From: an uncultured Lachnospiraceae bacterium
GTDB lineage: Bacteria; Bacillota_A; Clostridia; Lachnospirales; Lachnospiraceae
DNA length: 43,367 nucleotides
Direction of reading: 5' to 3'
Assembly (NCBI GenBank): GCA_902801585.1
Contig: CADCIU010000022.1
Coordinates: 1-43,367, forward strand
In this document: positions 6,548-15,200 of the stretch, in pieces
Layout of the letters: the number at the start of each line of letters is the position of its first letter
Position numbering within the stretch: position 1 is the stretch's first letter
Notes under the pieces: generated by a model
The model's input: only the letters and a program-made list of their open reading frames with translations
Told to the model about the DNA's origin: nothing
Databases searched by the model: none
Made by a program: the position numbers and the translations under genes

Positions 6548-8218
6548 TTATGCTGTTTCTGGATTCTGGTCGTCACCGCCCTCCTGTTTCAATGGAAGCG
6601 CCGGCTGTTTTCCGGGATCAGCGACCTCCGAGCGGATCTCGATCCTGGGACCTCCCGTTCCTTCCACATAGGCCCGGGTTATCGTAACGGTACCGATATT
6701 TTCGTCCTTGGGAATTTCATACATGATATCCAGCATGAAATCCTCAATGATCGAGCGCAGCGCTCTCGCGCCTGTGTCCTTTTTCAGCGCTTTTTCAGCG
6801 ATCGAGCGCAGGGCGTCGTCCTCAAATTCCAGTTTCACCTCATCAAGTGCAAGGAGTTTCTGATACTGCTTGAGGATCGCGTTCTTGGGTTCCTTGAGTA
6901 TCTTGACGAGCATATCCTCATCGAGTCCCTGAAGAGGACATATGATGGGAAGACGCCCCAAAAACTCGGGGATCATGCCGAACTTTCTCAGATCATCATT
7001 CGTCACATGATCAAGGATGTTCTTTTCATTGTCATATTTGTCCCTGAGCTCCGCCGAAAAGCCGATGGAGGTCTGTCGGGTCAGTCTCTCCCGCACGATC
7101 TTTTCCAGATCCGGGAAAGCACCGCCGCAGATAAACAGAATATTTCTTGTGTTGATGGTCGTCAGGGGCACCATCGCATTCTTGCTGTTGGCACCTACGG
7201 GCACCTCCACATCGGCACCTTCAAGAAGCTTGAGCATGCCCTGCTGAACGGATTCTCCGCTGACATCTCTTGAATTGATATTCTTCTTTTTGGCGATCTT
7301 GTCGATCTCATCAATAAAGACGATTCCCTTTTCCGTTTTCTCCACATCGTTGTCAGCTGCTGCCAGAAGCTTGGAGATCACGCTCTCGATGTCGTCGCCG
7401 ATATAGCCCGCTTCCGTGAGAGATGTGGCATCGGTGATCGCAAGCGGCACATCAAGAAGGCGTGCCAGCGTCTTTACTATATAAGTCTTACCGCAGCCGG
7501 TCGGTCCCAGCAGGAGGATATTGGACTTCTCGATCTCAATATCATCCATTGTTCCGGTCCTGACCCGTTTATAGTGGTTGTACGCCGCAACGGAAATTAC
7601 TTTTTTGGCTCGTTCCTGACCGATCACATATTTGTCAAGCTCTTCCTTGATCTTGTGGGGCGCAGGGATATTGTCGATGGAAAATACCGGTTTAGGCTCG
7701 TTCTTCTTCTTTTTCTTGACCTTGGGCTGCTGGCGCCCGCCGAATCCGCCGCCGAACAGATCTCCCAGATTCAGAAAGCTGATGGAAGGTCTTCTGCCGT
7801 CTCCGCCCGACTTCGAAGAGGACTCCTCCTCTTCATCAGGTGCATCTGCCGGCTCGTCGGTTCCTTCCGCCTGTTCCGGCTCGTCATCCTCCTTGATCTC
7901 GGTTGAAGTCTGATCGGATGGAGCTGCCGGCATATCGATCACTTCACTCTTCTTACCGGCTGCATCGTCTTGATCTTTCTGGTCAGCATGATTCATCATG
8001 CCCTGCAAAAAGGGATTGTTCTGCATAAAATACGGATTATTCAGCATGCTCTGAAAATCCATCTTGCTCGCCGCATCCATCGTCTTCTGCATGCAGTCGG
8101 GACAGATCGTCAGCCCGCCCGGCAGGTGGATCATCTTGCCCGCCTGCTTGTCTGAGCGGCCGCACATGAGGCAGAACTCCCCCATTCCGCCGTCATGGTC
8201 CTTTGTATTGTTTGCCAT
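6548..8218 (-). CDS. clpX: ClpX-type AAA+ unfoldase, long divergent form
   Basis: ClpX unfolds proteins with ATP and feeds them to ClpP. At 556 residues this is about 130 longer than usual. In order: zinc-binding domain with Cys16, Cys19, Cys39, Cys42; an inserted linker (about 50-175) that is Met/Asn-rich, then acidic, then Gly/Phe-rich and poly-Lys; and the AAA+ core with Walker A GPTGCGKT (238-245), pore loop GYIG (271-274), Walker B FIDEID (301-306), the ClpP-docking SIGF (384-387), GRLP and a sensor-2 GARALR. The region that carries an Arg-Lys-His loop in typical ClpX reads VPVGANSKNAMVPL (339-352) and lacks it. No clpP or tig is adjacent. It may be a ClpX paralogue; a canonical clpX may exist elsewhere. 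GAGGAG precedes the ATG. Confidence 0.88.
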   Translation of the reverse strand: MANNTKDHDGGMGEFCLMCGRSDKQAGKMIHLPGGLTICPDCMQKTMDAASKMDFQSMLNNPYFMQNNPFLQGMMNHADQKDQDDAAGKKSEVIDMPAAPSDQTSTEIKEDDEPEQAEGTDEPADAPDEEEESSSKSGGDGRRPSISFLNLGDLFGGGFGGRQQPKVKKKKKNEPKPVFSIDNIPAPHKIKEELDKYVIGQERAKKVISVAAYNHYKRVRTGTMDDIEIEKSNILLLGPTGCGKTYIVKTLARLLDVPLAITDATSLTEAGYIGDDIESVISKLLAAADNDVEKTEKGIVFIDEIDKIAKKKNINSRDVSGESVQQGMLKLLEGADVEVPVGANSKNAMVPLTTINTRNILFICGGAFPDLEKIVRERLTRQTSIGFSAELRDKYDNEKNILDHVTNDDLRKFGMIPEFLGRLPIICPLQGLDEDMLVKILKEPKNAILKQYQKLLALDEVKLEFEDDALRSIAEKALKKDTGARALRSIIEDFMLDIMYEIPKDENIGTVTITRAYVEGTGGPRIEIRSEVADPGKQPALPLKQEGGDDQNPETA

Positions 8219-8237
8219 ATAAACTCCTCGTTTCTAT

Positions 8238-8263
8238 AGTATCGCTATAGAGTATCGCTATAG
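8238..8263. repeat. Two perfect tandem copies of a 13-bp unit upstream of the clpX-like gene
   Basis: AGTATCGCTATAG occurs at 8238-8250 and again at 8251-8263, with a further CTATAG partial copy at 8234-8239. It lies 20-45 bases upstream of the clpX-like start, just before its ribosome site, in the short gap after htrA. Confidence 0.85.
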
Positions 8264-8286
8264 TTTAATCAGTTGTTATGTTCTTC

Positions 8287-10317
8287 TCAGAATCCGAAGG
8301 GAAAGCCGAATCCCTGGAAAGGATTTGCGGAAGGGTTCGCGTTTTCCTGATCGTTCTCCTGATCCTGCTGCGAGTTCCGGTTCCCGGGGCCGAAAAATCC
8401 CTGTGAGCCATTCTGATTCTGTGCATTATTCTGAATCGATTCCCTGGTTCCCAGTGTGACATTTACCTTGGTTTCCGCATAGGAACCGTTCCCGTCCTGT
8501 CTCTGTACGGTCAGGGTCACTTCTGTTCCGGCCTTGTAATACTGCAGCATTCTCTGCAGCTCATCCATACTCGAGATGGGCTGATCGTTGATGCCGGTAA
8601 TGATATCGCCTTCGTGAAGATCCGATGATGCAGCACCGCCGCCCTCGATGATCTGGGCAACAAAGACGCCCTGGGGCATATTGTAAGCACTCGCGACATC
8701 AGATGTCACTGTTGCTCCGCTGATCCCGATGGTGCCCTGCTCACTCTCATCGACTTTAGAGAGTGTCTCGCGGCTCATGAGCTGTTCAATGATGGGGATC
8801 GCTCTGCTGATCGGGATTGCAAAGCCCATGCCTTCTACGGTATCTCCGCCGATCTTACTGGAATTGATCCCGATCACGTGTCCGTTGGTATTGACAAGCG
8901 CGCCGCCGGAGTTTCCGGGATTGATAGCTGCATCTGTCTGGATGAATGTGCCTGAGACCATATTGTCGCTGATCTCTCTGTTATTCGCACTGACTACGCC
9001 GGTTGTAACAGACTGTCCGTAACCGAGCGCATTTCCGATCGCAATGACGCTTTCTCCGATCTTGAGGCGGTCGGAATTGCCGAGTGTCGCGACCTTGATC
9101 TTATCACGTGTTGTGCTCTTAATATTATCCAGGGAAACGACGATCACTGCCAAGTCGTTGCTAGGATCCGTTCCTTTGAGCTCTGCGTCGCAAGCCTCCT
9201 CATCGATGAAGAGGACTCTCAGATGATCCGCTCCTTCTACCACGTGATTGTTGGTCACGATCAGCAGCTCAGAGTCGGTCATTCCGATGATGATGCCCGA
9301 ACCCGTCGATTCTCCCTGTCTTGTAAATGTCTCGCCGTAGAATGTCTGGATTTCTTCCGAGAAATCATTATAGACCGAGACGATCGAAGGCATGACACTT
9401 TCTACCACTCTTGTGAGCTCTGTGTCCTGCGTCTCCGCATCAGAAATAATGAGTCCCGCCTCATTCTTTGTCGTTCCCGCATTATTTCCGTTGTTCGCTT
9501 CCGTATTTCCTGTCTGCTGCTGTGCATCTGCTGCAGGATCGGTTTGCTGCTGTGTTCCGGCTGCCGGATCGGTCTGCTGCTGTGTTCCGGCTGCGGGATC
9601 CGTCTGCTGCTGTGCGTCTGCTGCGGGATCCGTCTGCTGCTGTGTTCCGGCTGCCGGATCGGTCTGCTGCTGTGCATCGGCTGCGGGATCCGTCTGCTGC
9701 TGCTTTGTCTCTGCTGCAGGATCCGTCTGCTGCTGTGCACCGCCTGCCGGATCGATATCAGCGGAATCTGTCTGAGACGCCTCTTCGTTGTTCTCCGCGA
9801 TCAGAGCCTCGTCTTCTTCCTCTGCAGCATCCGCTGTCTCTTCGTCCTCGTAATAATAGCTCAGGTGATGATGAACGCCCCAGGCACCAAGACCGACGCA
9901 GATGCCGAAGATCATTGCGAGAACGACGGCGATGATCACCTTGCTCCTGCCCCCTGAATTTCCGCCCGAGCCTCCGCTGACGGAGGAGCCGAAATTCTCT
10001 CCCTGATAATACTCATGCGTTGAGCCGGCGTATTGATAGCTGCCGTTTCCCGTTGCGGAAGCGGCGTCACTCTCGGCGTTCGCGTAATTCACGGATCCGG
10101 TGCTCTCATCCTGTACCTGTTCATAATCATACTTCTGCTCAGCGGCCGTATCATGAACAGCTGCTGCATCGTCCGCAGAGTTTATGACCTCACTCACTAC
10201 TTCTGCCGTTCCGTCTACAATGTTTTGATCGCCGGCCCCGGAAACAGCATCGTTTCTGTTCACCTGATCTTCCGTCCCATTATTCAGGTCACCGAAGTTA
10301 AGCCTATCGTCACTCAT
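8287..10317 (-). CDS. htrA: Membrane-anchored HtrA/DegP-type serine protease
   Basis: A surface quality-control protease of 676 residues. Order: an acidic, Asn/Ser/Gly-rich cytoplasmic region (1-126), one membrane helix (about 127-147), an acidic stretch (155-190), a QQQTDPAA repeat linker (195-269), a trypsin-like domain with His358 (TNNHVV), Asp388 (SNDLA) and Ser470 (NPGNSGGA), a single PDZ domain (about 530-625), and a Gln/Asn/Pro/Gly/Phe-rich tail. The single N-terminal helix places the protease outside the cell. It ends 68 bases before the clpX-like start on the same strand, so the two may be co-transcribed. AGGTAAGAG precedes the ATG. The repeat linker probably spans the cell wall, and its length could vary by slippage. 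Confidence 0.93.
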   Translation of the reverse strand: MSDDRLNFGDLNNGTEDQVNRNDAVSGAGDQNIVDGTAEVVSEVINSADDAAAVHDTAAEQKYDYEQVQDESTGSVNYANAESDAASATGNGSYQYAGSTHEYYQGENFGSSVSGGSGGNSGGRSKVIIAVVLAMIFGICVGLGAWGVHHHLSYYYEDEETADAAEEEDEALIAENNEEASQTDSADIDPAGGAQQQTDPAAETKQQQTDPAADAQQQTDPAAGTQQQTDPAADAQQQTDPAAGTQQQTDPAAGTQQQTDPAADAQQQTGNTEANNGNNAGTTKNEAGLIISDAETQDTELTRVVESVMPSIVSVYNDFSEEIQTFYGETFTRQGESTGSGIIIGMTDSELLIVTNNHVVEGADHLRVLFIDEEACDAELKGTDPSNDLAVIVVSLDNIKSTTRDKIKVATLGNSDRLKIGESVIAIGNALGYGQSVTTGVVSANNREISDNMVSGTFIQTDAAINPGNSGGALVNTNGHVIGINSSKIGGDTVEGMGFAIPISRAIPIIEQLMSRETLSKVDESEQGTIGISGATVTSDVASAYNMPQGVFVAQIIEGGGAASSDLHEGDIITGINDQPISSMDELQRMLQYYKAGTEVTLTVQRQDGNGSYAETKVNVTLGTRESIQNNAQNQNGSQGFFGPGNRNSQQDQENDQENANPSANPFQGFGFPFGF
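9511..9735 (-). repeat. 30-bp in-frame tandem repeat within htrA
   Basis: Eight QQQT starts at residues 195, 206, 216, 226, 236, 246, 256 and 266 encode a 10-residue unit of type QQQTDPAADA or QQQTDPAAGT. The first unit is 11 residues long. Unit length is a multiple of three, so gain or loss of copies would keep the frame. Confidence 0.9.
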
Positions 10318-10512
10318 TCTCTTACCTGCCTTTCACTCTTTCTTCTCTTTACTATATGAAGTCGGGATCATTGCGGTCTGCCGGGTATATGACTGTCTTT
10401 GCAGGATCCGCGCGTCCCATGTAACCATTTAATAGGGCAAGTATACTTATCAAATGTGTAAAAAATGTGATTAACTGCGTTCTTTTGTTCTCTAATTATT
10501 GAAAACAATGTG

Positions 10513-10540
10513 AAAAAAGCGTCCACATAGGAACGCTTTT
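10513..10540 (-). terminator. Terminator of the UDPGP operon
   Basis: On the minus strand AAAAGCGT and ACGCTTTT arms (10533-10540 and 10515-10522) enclose a 10-base loop and are followed by TTTTTT. It ends the transcript of the genes at 10591-12115. The 273 bp between htrA and the next gene otherwise show no gene. Confidence 0.7.
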
Positions 10541-10590
10541 CCACCCTGTCGTCATTTCCTTTTCAAGCACCATAACAGTCATGCCCCTGA

Positions 10591-10863
10591 TCAGAACATG
10601 TCCTCTTCGATGACCCGGATCTCCAGATAATCAAAGTCTATATCCTCGATAAAAGCGTCCTGTGTGAAGCGGCATGCGGCGTGCCTTTGGAAATCACGGA
10701 TCGATGAATCCAGCCAGATCGGAACGGGCAGGTCGAACCGGCGGCATCCCTCCTCCAGTCCTCTGAGGACTTTATGAGTCCTTGTGTCCCGGTCATCATT
10801 CTCCACAACGGTATCTCTCACCAGGCGGCTGTCTTTCCATTCTTTGACCCAAAGTCGAAACAT
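10591..10863 (-). CDS. Conserved small protein of unknown function
   Basis: The 90-residue protein starts with an aromatic, basic segment (FRLWVKEWKDSRLV), then has a charged helix-like middle and ends in an acidic strand-rich tail (DIDFDYLEIRVIEEDMF). It has no membrane segment or signal peptide. I do not recognise a named family. AAGGAG precedes the ATG. It lies 25 bases downstream of the UDPGP-family gene, so it is likely the second gene of that operon, before the terminator at 10513-10540. Confidence 0.75.
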   Translation of the reverse strand: MFRLWVKEWKDSRLVRDTVVENDDRDTRTHKVLRGLEEGCRRFDLPVPIWLDSSIRDFQRHAACRFTQDAFIEDIDFDYLEIRVIEEDMF

Positions 10864-10888
10864 ATCACTCCTTACTCCTATGTCTGCC

Positions 10889-12115
10889 TTACAGCTCTAT
10901 GCCGTTCAATTTGCAGAGCTCCCTTGCGGATTCCACGGAATCGATACCGGTCTTGTTCTTGATCGGAGCGAATTCTTTCTCGCGCGGGACTTCATAGGGA
11001 AGGCAGGTGTCAAGCTCTCTGACCAGATCGACAGCCAGCTGCTCGAACTTATAGCCATTGGGCTCTTCAGGCTTTACGAACTCACCTCCCGCATTCATAT
11101 AAGGGATTTTTTTCTCTACTACATGTACGGGGAGCTCATCGTTGACGATGCGCTCTAGGTCTTTTTCCCGGAAGAGATAGTTGAGGATGACACCGAAGTT
11201 ATATGCGGGCTCACCCTTTTCATCTTTTGCCTCGAGAAGCTCAGGGGTCATGTCGTAATACTCCACGATAGAAGGCATACCGTCTTCGAGGCAGAGTGCA
11301 CCCACTTTCTCATCCGGCGTAACTTTTTTGACAACTTTGGCACCGGTCGCACATCCGCTCTCCAGCGTCGCGCCGACAAAACAGGGATCCGCAATTCGCT
11401 GGAGCACGTTGTCCACGGCAAAGATATTGAGCCACTCTACACCCAGCTCCTTGGCCTTATCAAGGACTCCCGAGTTCATCATGGAGAGGAACCATCCCCC
11501 GTTGCCGTTGGGTGATGTGGCGATCCTGCTCCGGGATTCCATATAGACTTTTCCGTCAAAGTCCACGGCAGGCGCCATGTCCTGTTTGAAGAAAAAGACC
11601 ATATCTTTGTCATAGCCAAAATAGTCCATCTCCTGCATGAATCGGACGGTTTTATCATGATTCTTCTCGCTGGTCATGATGAAGAAAGGAACGTAGACAC
11701 CGGCCTGTTTGACGACATCCATAAGGTTCTCGATCAGTCTCTGCATGATATAGACCGGTTTTGTAATGCCGATATCGTACATGCACTTGGGGTCATCGGA
11801 TCCCAGCCTGGTCCCCATACCTCCGGCCAGAAGTACAGCGCCCACCTTGTACGCTCTGATCGCCTCAAGTCCGATCTTGGTGAAATGCTCTCTCTTTTCT
11901 TCGATCTGAGAGATCTCCATTGCGCCGAGGGGCGTAATCTTTCCCCTCTTCTGTCCGCCGTGAGGATTTTCGGCATAGCGAATGATCGAAAAGTCAGTCT
12001 CATCGATCTGGGTGAGGAGCTCATTCTTCTCCGTATCCGTCAGTTCCTCAAAATGATCGAGAACATGCAGCTGTCCGTATTTTTCCAGTTTCACCTTTGC
12101 TTCTTCATAATTCAT
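10889..12115 (-). CDS. UDPGP-family nucleotidyltransferase (UTP-sugar-1-phosphate uridylyltransferase)
   Basis: A 408-residue cytosolic enzyme that likely joins UTP to a hexose-1-phosphate, either glucose-1-P or N-acetylglucosamine-1-P. The UTP-binding signature LLAGGMGTRLGSDDPK lies near residues 95-110, followed by KCMYDIG, MTSEKNH, FFFKQDMAP, and GNGGWF near 205, the last being typical of eukaryote-like UDPGP/UAP enzymes. The start is ATG at 12115 with AGGAGTG eight bases upstream; a GTG at 12124 is inside that ribosome site and is less likely. The exact sugar cannot be decided from sequence; the UAP-like motif favours UDP-GlcNAc pyrophosphorylase or a relaxed USP-type enzyme. Confidence 0.88.
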   Translation of the reverse strand: MNYEEAKVKLEKYGQLHVLDHFEELTDTEKNELLTQIDETDFSIIRYAENPHGGQKRGKITPLGAMEISQIEEKREHFTKIGLEAIRAYKVGAVLLAGGMGTRLGSDDPKCMYDIGITKPVYIMQRLIENLMDVVKQAGVYVPFFIMTSEKNHDKTVRFMQEMDYFGYDKDMVFFFKQDMAPAVDFDGKVYMESRSRIATSPNGNGGWFLSMMNSGVLDKAKELGVEWLNIFAVDNVLQRIADPCFVGATLESGCATGAKVVKKVTPDEKVGALCLEDGMPSIVEYYDMTPELLEAKDEKGEPAYNFGVILNYLFREKDLERIVNDELPVHVVEKKIPYMNAGGEFVKPEEPNGYKFEQLAVDLVRELDTCLPYEVPREKEFAPIKNKTGIDSVESARELCKLNGIEL

Positions 12116-12217
12116 AATTATCACTCCTGATCGTTTCCGCTAATGTATTTCCAGAATCAGATGAGATAAAAATCTTATCCATATCTCTATTTTATATGAT
12201 TTGCCACGGGCTGTCTA

Positions 12218-13015
12218 TCAGACATACTTCTCAAATACGGCTGCCAGCTTTCCCTTGCGGGTCCGCCCCTCCGTCCCCAGATATTTGAATTTCCCGTGCC
12301 CTCTCACGGAGATTCGTTCTCCCGCTTTCGGACAATATGACGGCGATGTGATGACGCGCCCTTCCGAGAAGACCTTCTCCTGAGCGATCAGGCGCTGCGA
12401 CTGCGACCTGGACAGATGAAAGACCAGTGCTGTCAGACTGTCGATCCGCTCCGAGGATACACTGCCTCTGCCCGGCTCTCTTCGGACCTCAATGCGGCAC
12501 TCTGCAAAGGGAACAGTCTGCACATGGACTGTATTGTGCCTGACCCTTGTCAGTTCTGTGCATATAAACGATGCGATATCCCGCATCGCGAACACGAATG
12601 CTGCCCCGTCCATAAGGACGATGTCTCCGATCTGCTCTCTTGTGATCCCGAGGTGCATCAGGCTTCCCAAATAATCCCGGTGCGTCACAGGTTCCGCGAA
12701 TCCCCGCCCGGGCGGCTGAATCCTTATGCAAACGACGTCCCCCTCACCGCGCCGGATCTCATGTTCGAAATCGGATGTGCTCATATATGCGGGCAGGAAA
12801 AACAGTGCCTGCCTGTCCGCCTCTTCAAAGCCGCCGAAGAAAAAGCTCCCGGCCTTTCCCTCTGACTTGACGGGTATCTTCTCTTTTGCCAGGATCTCTC
12901 TCGCATAGGACTGCAGGTCCGGCGAAAGAAAGCCTGTGTGGTTGAGATAGTCGCCCCGGCTCGTCCTGTTCCAGAGGTCTGTGATCCTGCCTCTTAATAC
13001 TTCTTTTTCATCCAT
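12218..13015 (-). CDS. ylmH: YlmH-type S4-domain RNA-binding protein
   Basis: A 265-residue cytosolic protein. The N-terminal two thirds match YlmH: GFLSPDLQSYA, the FFFGGFEEADRQALFFLP segment (a long acidic-aromatic signature), then LGITREQIGDI near residue 125. The C-terminal S4 RNA-binding domain (about 180-250) has the LxxSRSQSQRLI start and the VRGHGKFKYLG end. YlmH homologues act in ribosome quality control and cell division. It normally sits in the sepF-divIVA cluster, but here it stands alone. ATG 13015 is preceded by GGAGAACAAGG; the upstream in-frame ATG at 13054 has no ribosome site. Confidence 0.9.
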   Translation of the reverse strand: MDEKEVLRGRITDLWNRTSRGDYLNHTGFLSPDLQSYAREILAKEKIPVKSEGKAGSFFFGGFEEADRQALFFLPAYMSTSDFEHEIRRGEGDVVCIRIQPPGRGFAEPVTHRDYLGSLMHLGITREQIGDIVLMDGAAFVFAMRDIASFICTELTRVRHNTVHVQTVPFAECRIEVRREPGRGSVSSERIDSLTALVFHLSRSQSQRLIAQEKVFSEGRVITSPSYCPKAGERISVRGHGKFKYLGTEGRTRKGKLAAVFEKYV

Positions 13016-13220
13016 GACCTTGTTCTCCGATGCGAATCTTGGGAAATAATACAAAAACCCGTCTTCATATCCTGATTTTTATAGAAAAAAACTGAAGAAT
13101 TGTTTTATAATATATGGGACGGCTCAAGCCGTTCTTTTCTAAATCTTCTAAATGTCCGGGTTCTCCCCGAAGGCATCTCTGCACCGATATCTTTAAGCAC
13201 ATCGAAAGGATCTCATCACA

Positions 13221-13451
13221 ATGCGTATCACCTGTAAAGCCAGACTACTCAAACTCCGCAAACAGAACAGGCTCTCTCAAAAAGAAATATCTGCAATCCT
13301 CAAAATTGCTCCGCGCACATATTCGGATTACGAGACAGGCAGGTCCCGCATTCCGATCGAGGCGCTGATCTGCCTGGCCAAATACTATGACGTCGATCTC
13401 AACTATATCTCGGGAATCAGCAACATCCGCAAGGAATACCCCGACCTTTAA
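13221..13451 (+). CDS. Small XRE-family DNA-binding protein
   Basis: A 76-residue protein consisting of a single Cro/C1-type helix-turn-helix: ARLLKLRKQNRLSQKEISAI, then APRTYSDYETGRSRIPIEAL and LAKYYDVDLNYISG. GAAAGGA precedes the ATG. A TATAAT box is at 13106-13111 but no good -35 is seen. It lies alone and divergent from ylmH, facing scfB. The target is unknown. Confidence 0.88.
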   Translation: MRITCKARLLKLRKQNRLSQKEISAILKIAPRTYSDYETGRSRIPIEALICLAKYYDVDLNYISGISNIRKEYPDL

Positions 13452-13463
13452 TACTCGGCTCCT

Positions 13464-14852
13464 TTATTCTTCCGCCTTGTCAAGCGCAGCGGCTGCCTTG
13501 AGCATCAGAGCACATTCGATCCTCTTGCGGAACAGTTCGCACCCATACTTATAAACGCCCTTGATGCTGCCCGTCGTGTGATATGCATTCGCCGCGCAGC
13601 CGCCTGAACAGTAAAGCTTGGCCCAGCAGTCGCTGCATTCCGGATGGGAATACACGTTGCAGTATTTGAACTCGTCCTGTCTTGCGTGGTTCGTCACGCC
13701 GGTCCAGATATCACCCAGCTTGTAATCGGGATCCCCAACAAACTGATGGCAGGGATAGAGATCGCCCCACGCTGTGACAGCCATGTATTCTGTTCCGGAT
13801 CCGCAGCCCGAAATCCGCTTGTAGATGCACGGGCCGTGCTCAAGGTCGATCATATAGTGGTAGAACGTGATCGGTCTGCCCTCCCGTTCTCTGCGAAGCA
13901 TGTCCGCCGCAAGGATCTCGTACTGCTCAAAGAGGACCGGCAGATCTTCCTTCGTCAGTGCGGAAGGGCTGTCCGGTGAGGTCACGACCGGTTCCATCGA
14001 GAGCTCTGTAAAACCGAGATCATCCGCCATATGGAAGATATCCTTGGTAAAGTCTGTATTGAAGTGGGTAAAAGTCCCCCTCATATAGTAGCCTTTGCCG
14101 CCTCTTGCCTGCACAAATTTCCGGAAATTCGGCACGATCCTGTCGTAACTGCCGTTTCGCTTGTTATCCACGCGGAACCTGTCATTGACTTCTTTCCTTC
14201 CGTCCAGACTGAGCACGACATTGTGGCATTCCCTGTCAGCCCACTCGATCACCTCATCCGTGACGCCAACGCCGTTTGTTGTCAGCGTAAAACGGAAGTT
14301 CTTGTTTTTTTCTTTCTCGATGCTTCTTGCGTATGCGACCAGCTGCCTGCATACGTCAAAATTCATGAGCGGTTCCCCGCCAAAAAAGTCCACTTCCAGA
14401 TTCTTTCTGAATCCGGAATTCTCCACCAGAAAATCCAGCGCCCTTTTTCCCGTTTCAAAGCTCATCAGGCCTGCAGAGCCTTGGAATTTGCCCTGGGAGG
14501 CAAAGCAATACTCGCAGTTAAGATTGCAGGTGTGCGCCACCAGCAGGCAGAGCGCCTTGATCACCGGGTTTTTCTGCTTCATGTCATAGTTCTGATCTCT
14601 GTAGACATCCTCCGTAAAGAGCCTTCCCTCTGAGCGAAGTTCCTCAATGTCCGAAAAGATCTCCCCGATCTCCCGGTCCGTCAGTCCCTTAGCGCTGTAT
14701 TTCTCCCTCAGGACCTCCGCGGCCTCTTCTTCCGTCATGCCCCGGTCAAGGCAGCGGATCGCATCATAAGCCGGTTCATCCGTCACATGGATACTCCCGC
14801 TGTAGACATCGAGAACAATATGATATCCGTTCAGTATATATTGATGTATCAT
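13464..14852 (-). CDS. scfB: SCIFF peptide maturase, radical SAM/SPASM enzyme
   Basis: The 462-residue enzyme installs thioether cross-links in the SCIFF precursor. The radical SAM cluster motif CNLNCEYC has Cys109, Cys113 and Cys116. A PqqD-like recognition domain comes first (about 1-90), with EPAYDAIRCLD typical of peptide-binding RRE domains. The FFGGEPLMNF motif lies near 165. The SPASM region is Cys-rich (CGSGTEY, LYPCHQF, CNVYSHPECSDC, YCSGGCAAN) and holds two auxiliary Fe-S clusters. AAGGAAG precedes the ATG. The precursor scfA is 124 bases upstream on the same strand with a stable hairpin between, which may lower maturase expression relative to the peptide. Confidence 0.96.
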   Translation of the reverse strand: MIHQYILNGYHIVLDVYSGSIHVTDEPAYDAIRCLDRGMTEEEAAEVLREKYSAKGLTDREIGEIFSDIEELRSEGRLFTEDVYRDQNYDMKQKNPVIKALCLLVAHTCNLNCEYCFASQGKFQGSAGLMSFETGKRALDFLVENSGFRKNLEVDFFGGEPLMNFDVCRQLVAYARSIEKEKNKNFRFTLTTNGVGVTDEVIEWADRECHNVVLSLDGRKEVNDRFRVDNKRNGSYDRIVPNFRKFVQARGGKGYYMRGTFTHFNTDFTKDIFHMADDLGFTELSMEPVVTSPDSPSALTKEDLPVLFEQYEILAADMLRREREGRPITFYHYMIDLEHGPCIYKRISGCGSGTEYMAVTAWGDLYPCHQFVGDPDYKLGDIWTGVTNHARQDEFKYCNVYSHPECSDCWAKLYCSGGCAANAYHTTGSIKGVYKYGCELFRKRIECALMLKAAAALDKAEE

Positions 14853-14898
14853 CCGGTCTTCCTTTCTGTACGACCCTTATCAAATTACGCACAACAAT

Positions 14899-14924
14899 GG
14901 CCGGGGTGCTCACGCACCCCGGCC
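14899..14924 (-). terminator. Hairpin between scfA and scfB (partial terminator or RNA stabiliser)
   Basis: A perfect 11-bp GC-rich stem (GGCCGGGGTGC and its complement) with a 4-base loop lies between the precursor and maturase genes. On the minus strand it is followed by ATTGTTGTG, so the T-run is weak. It probably reduces read-through into scfB or protects the scfA mRNA 3' end. Confidence 0.6.
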
Positions 14925-14976
14925 GGTTGAGCGGATCATTTCCCGTTAATCGTAAGAGAAACGTCTGTGAAAAATA

Positions 14977-15120
14977 TCAGTTCTTTTTCTCACAAGCCTG
15001 GTTTGCAATGCCGCAGCTGGTCTTGCATGCGCTCTGGCAGGATGTCTGGCACTCGCCGCAGCCGCCGTTCTTTGCACTCTTTGCCATATCACGGGTATTT
15101 AATGTCTGAATGTGCTTCAT
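14977..15120 (-). CDS. scfA: SCIFF precursor peptide (six cysteines in forty-five)
   Basis: A 47-residue gene read directly from the minus strand: it begins MKHIQTLNTRD and has the Cys-rich core GGCGECQTSCQSACKTSCG, with six cysteines at 21, 24, 28, 32, 36 and 43. This is the signature of the SCIFF ranthipeptide precursor, whose cysteines are linked to neighbouring residues by ScfB. GAAGGGA lies upstream of the ATG. It is short and easily missed by gene callers. The cellular role of the modified peptide is not settled; the near-universal presence of the pair in Clostridia is established. Confidence 0.96.
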   Translation of the reverse strand: MKHIQTLNTRDMAKSAKNGGCGECQTSCQSACKTSCGIANQACEKKN

Positions 15121-15200
15121 ATCCATTCCCTTCTTTCTCTCATGATTGTAAATAAATACTACGTCTATAATACTAATGCACCGCTTCTTTTGTCAAGGCA

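Noticed and set aside
9511..9735. Regular repeat resembling a CRISPR array
   Set aside because: The units are contiguous with no unique spacers and encode an in-frame peptide repeat.
9223..9957. A Cys/Leu-rich frame on the plus strand with repeated CCxGCRIGLL-type units
   Set aside because: It is the antisense image of the QQQTDPAA repeat in htrA.
13464..15120. A bacteriocin cluster with exporter
   Set aside because: The peptide is SCIFF, and there is no transporter or immunity gene beside it.
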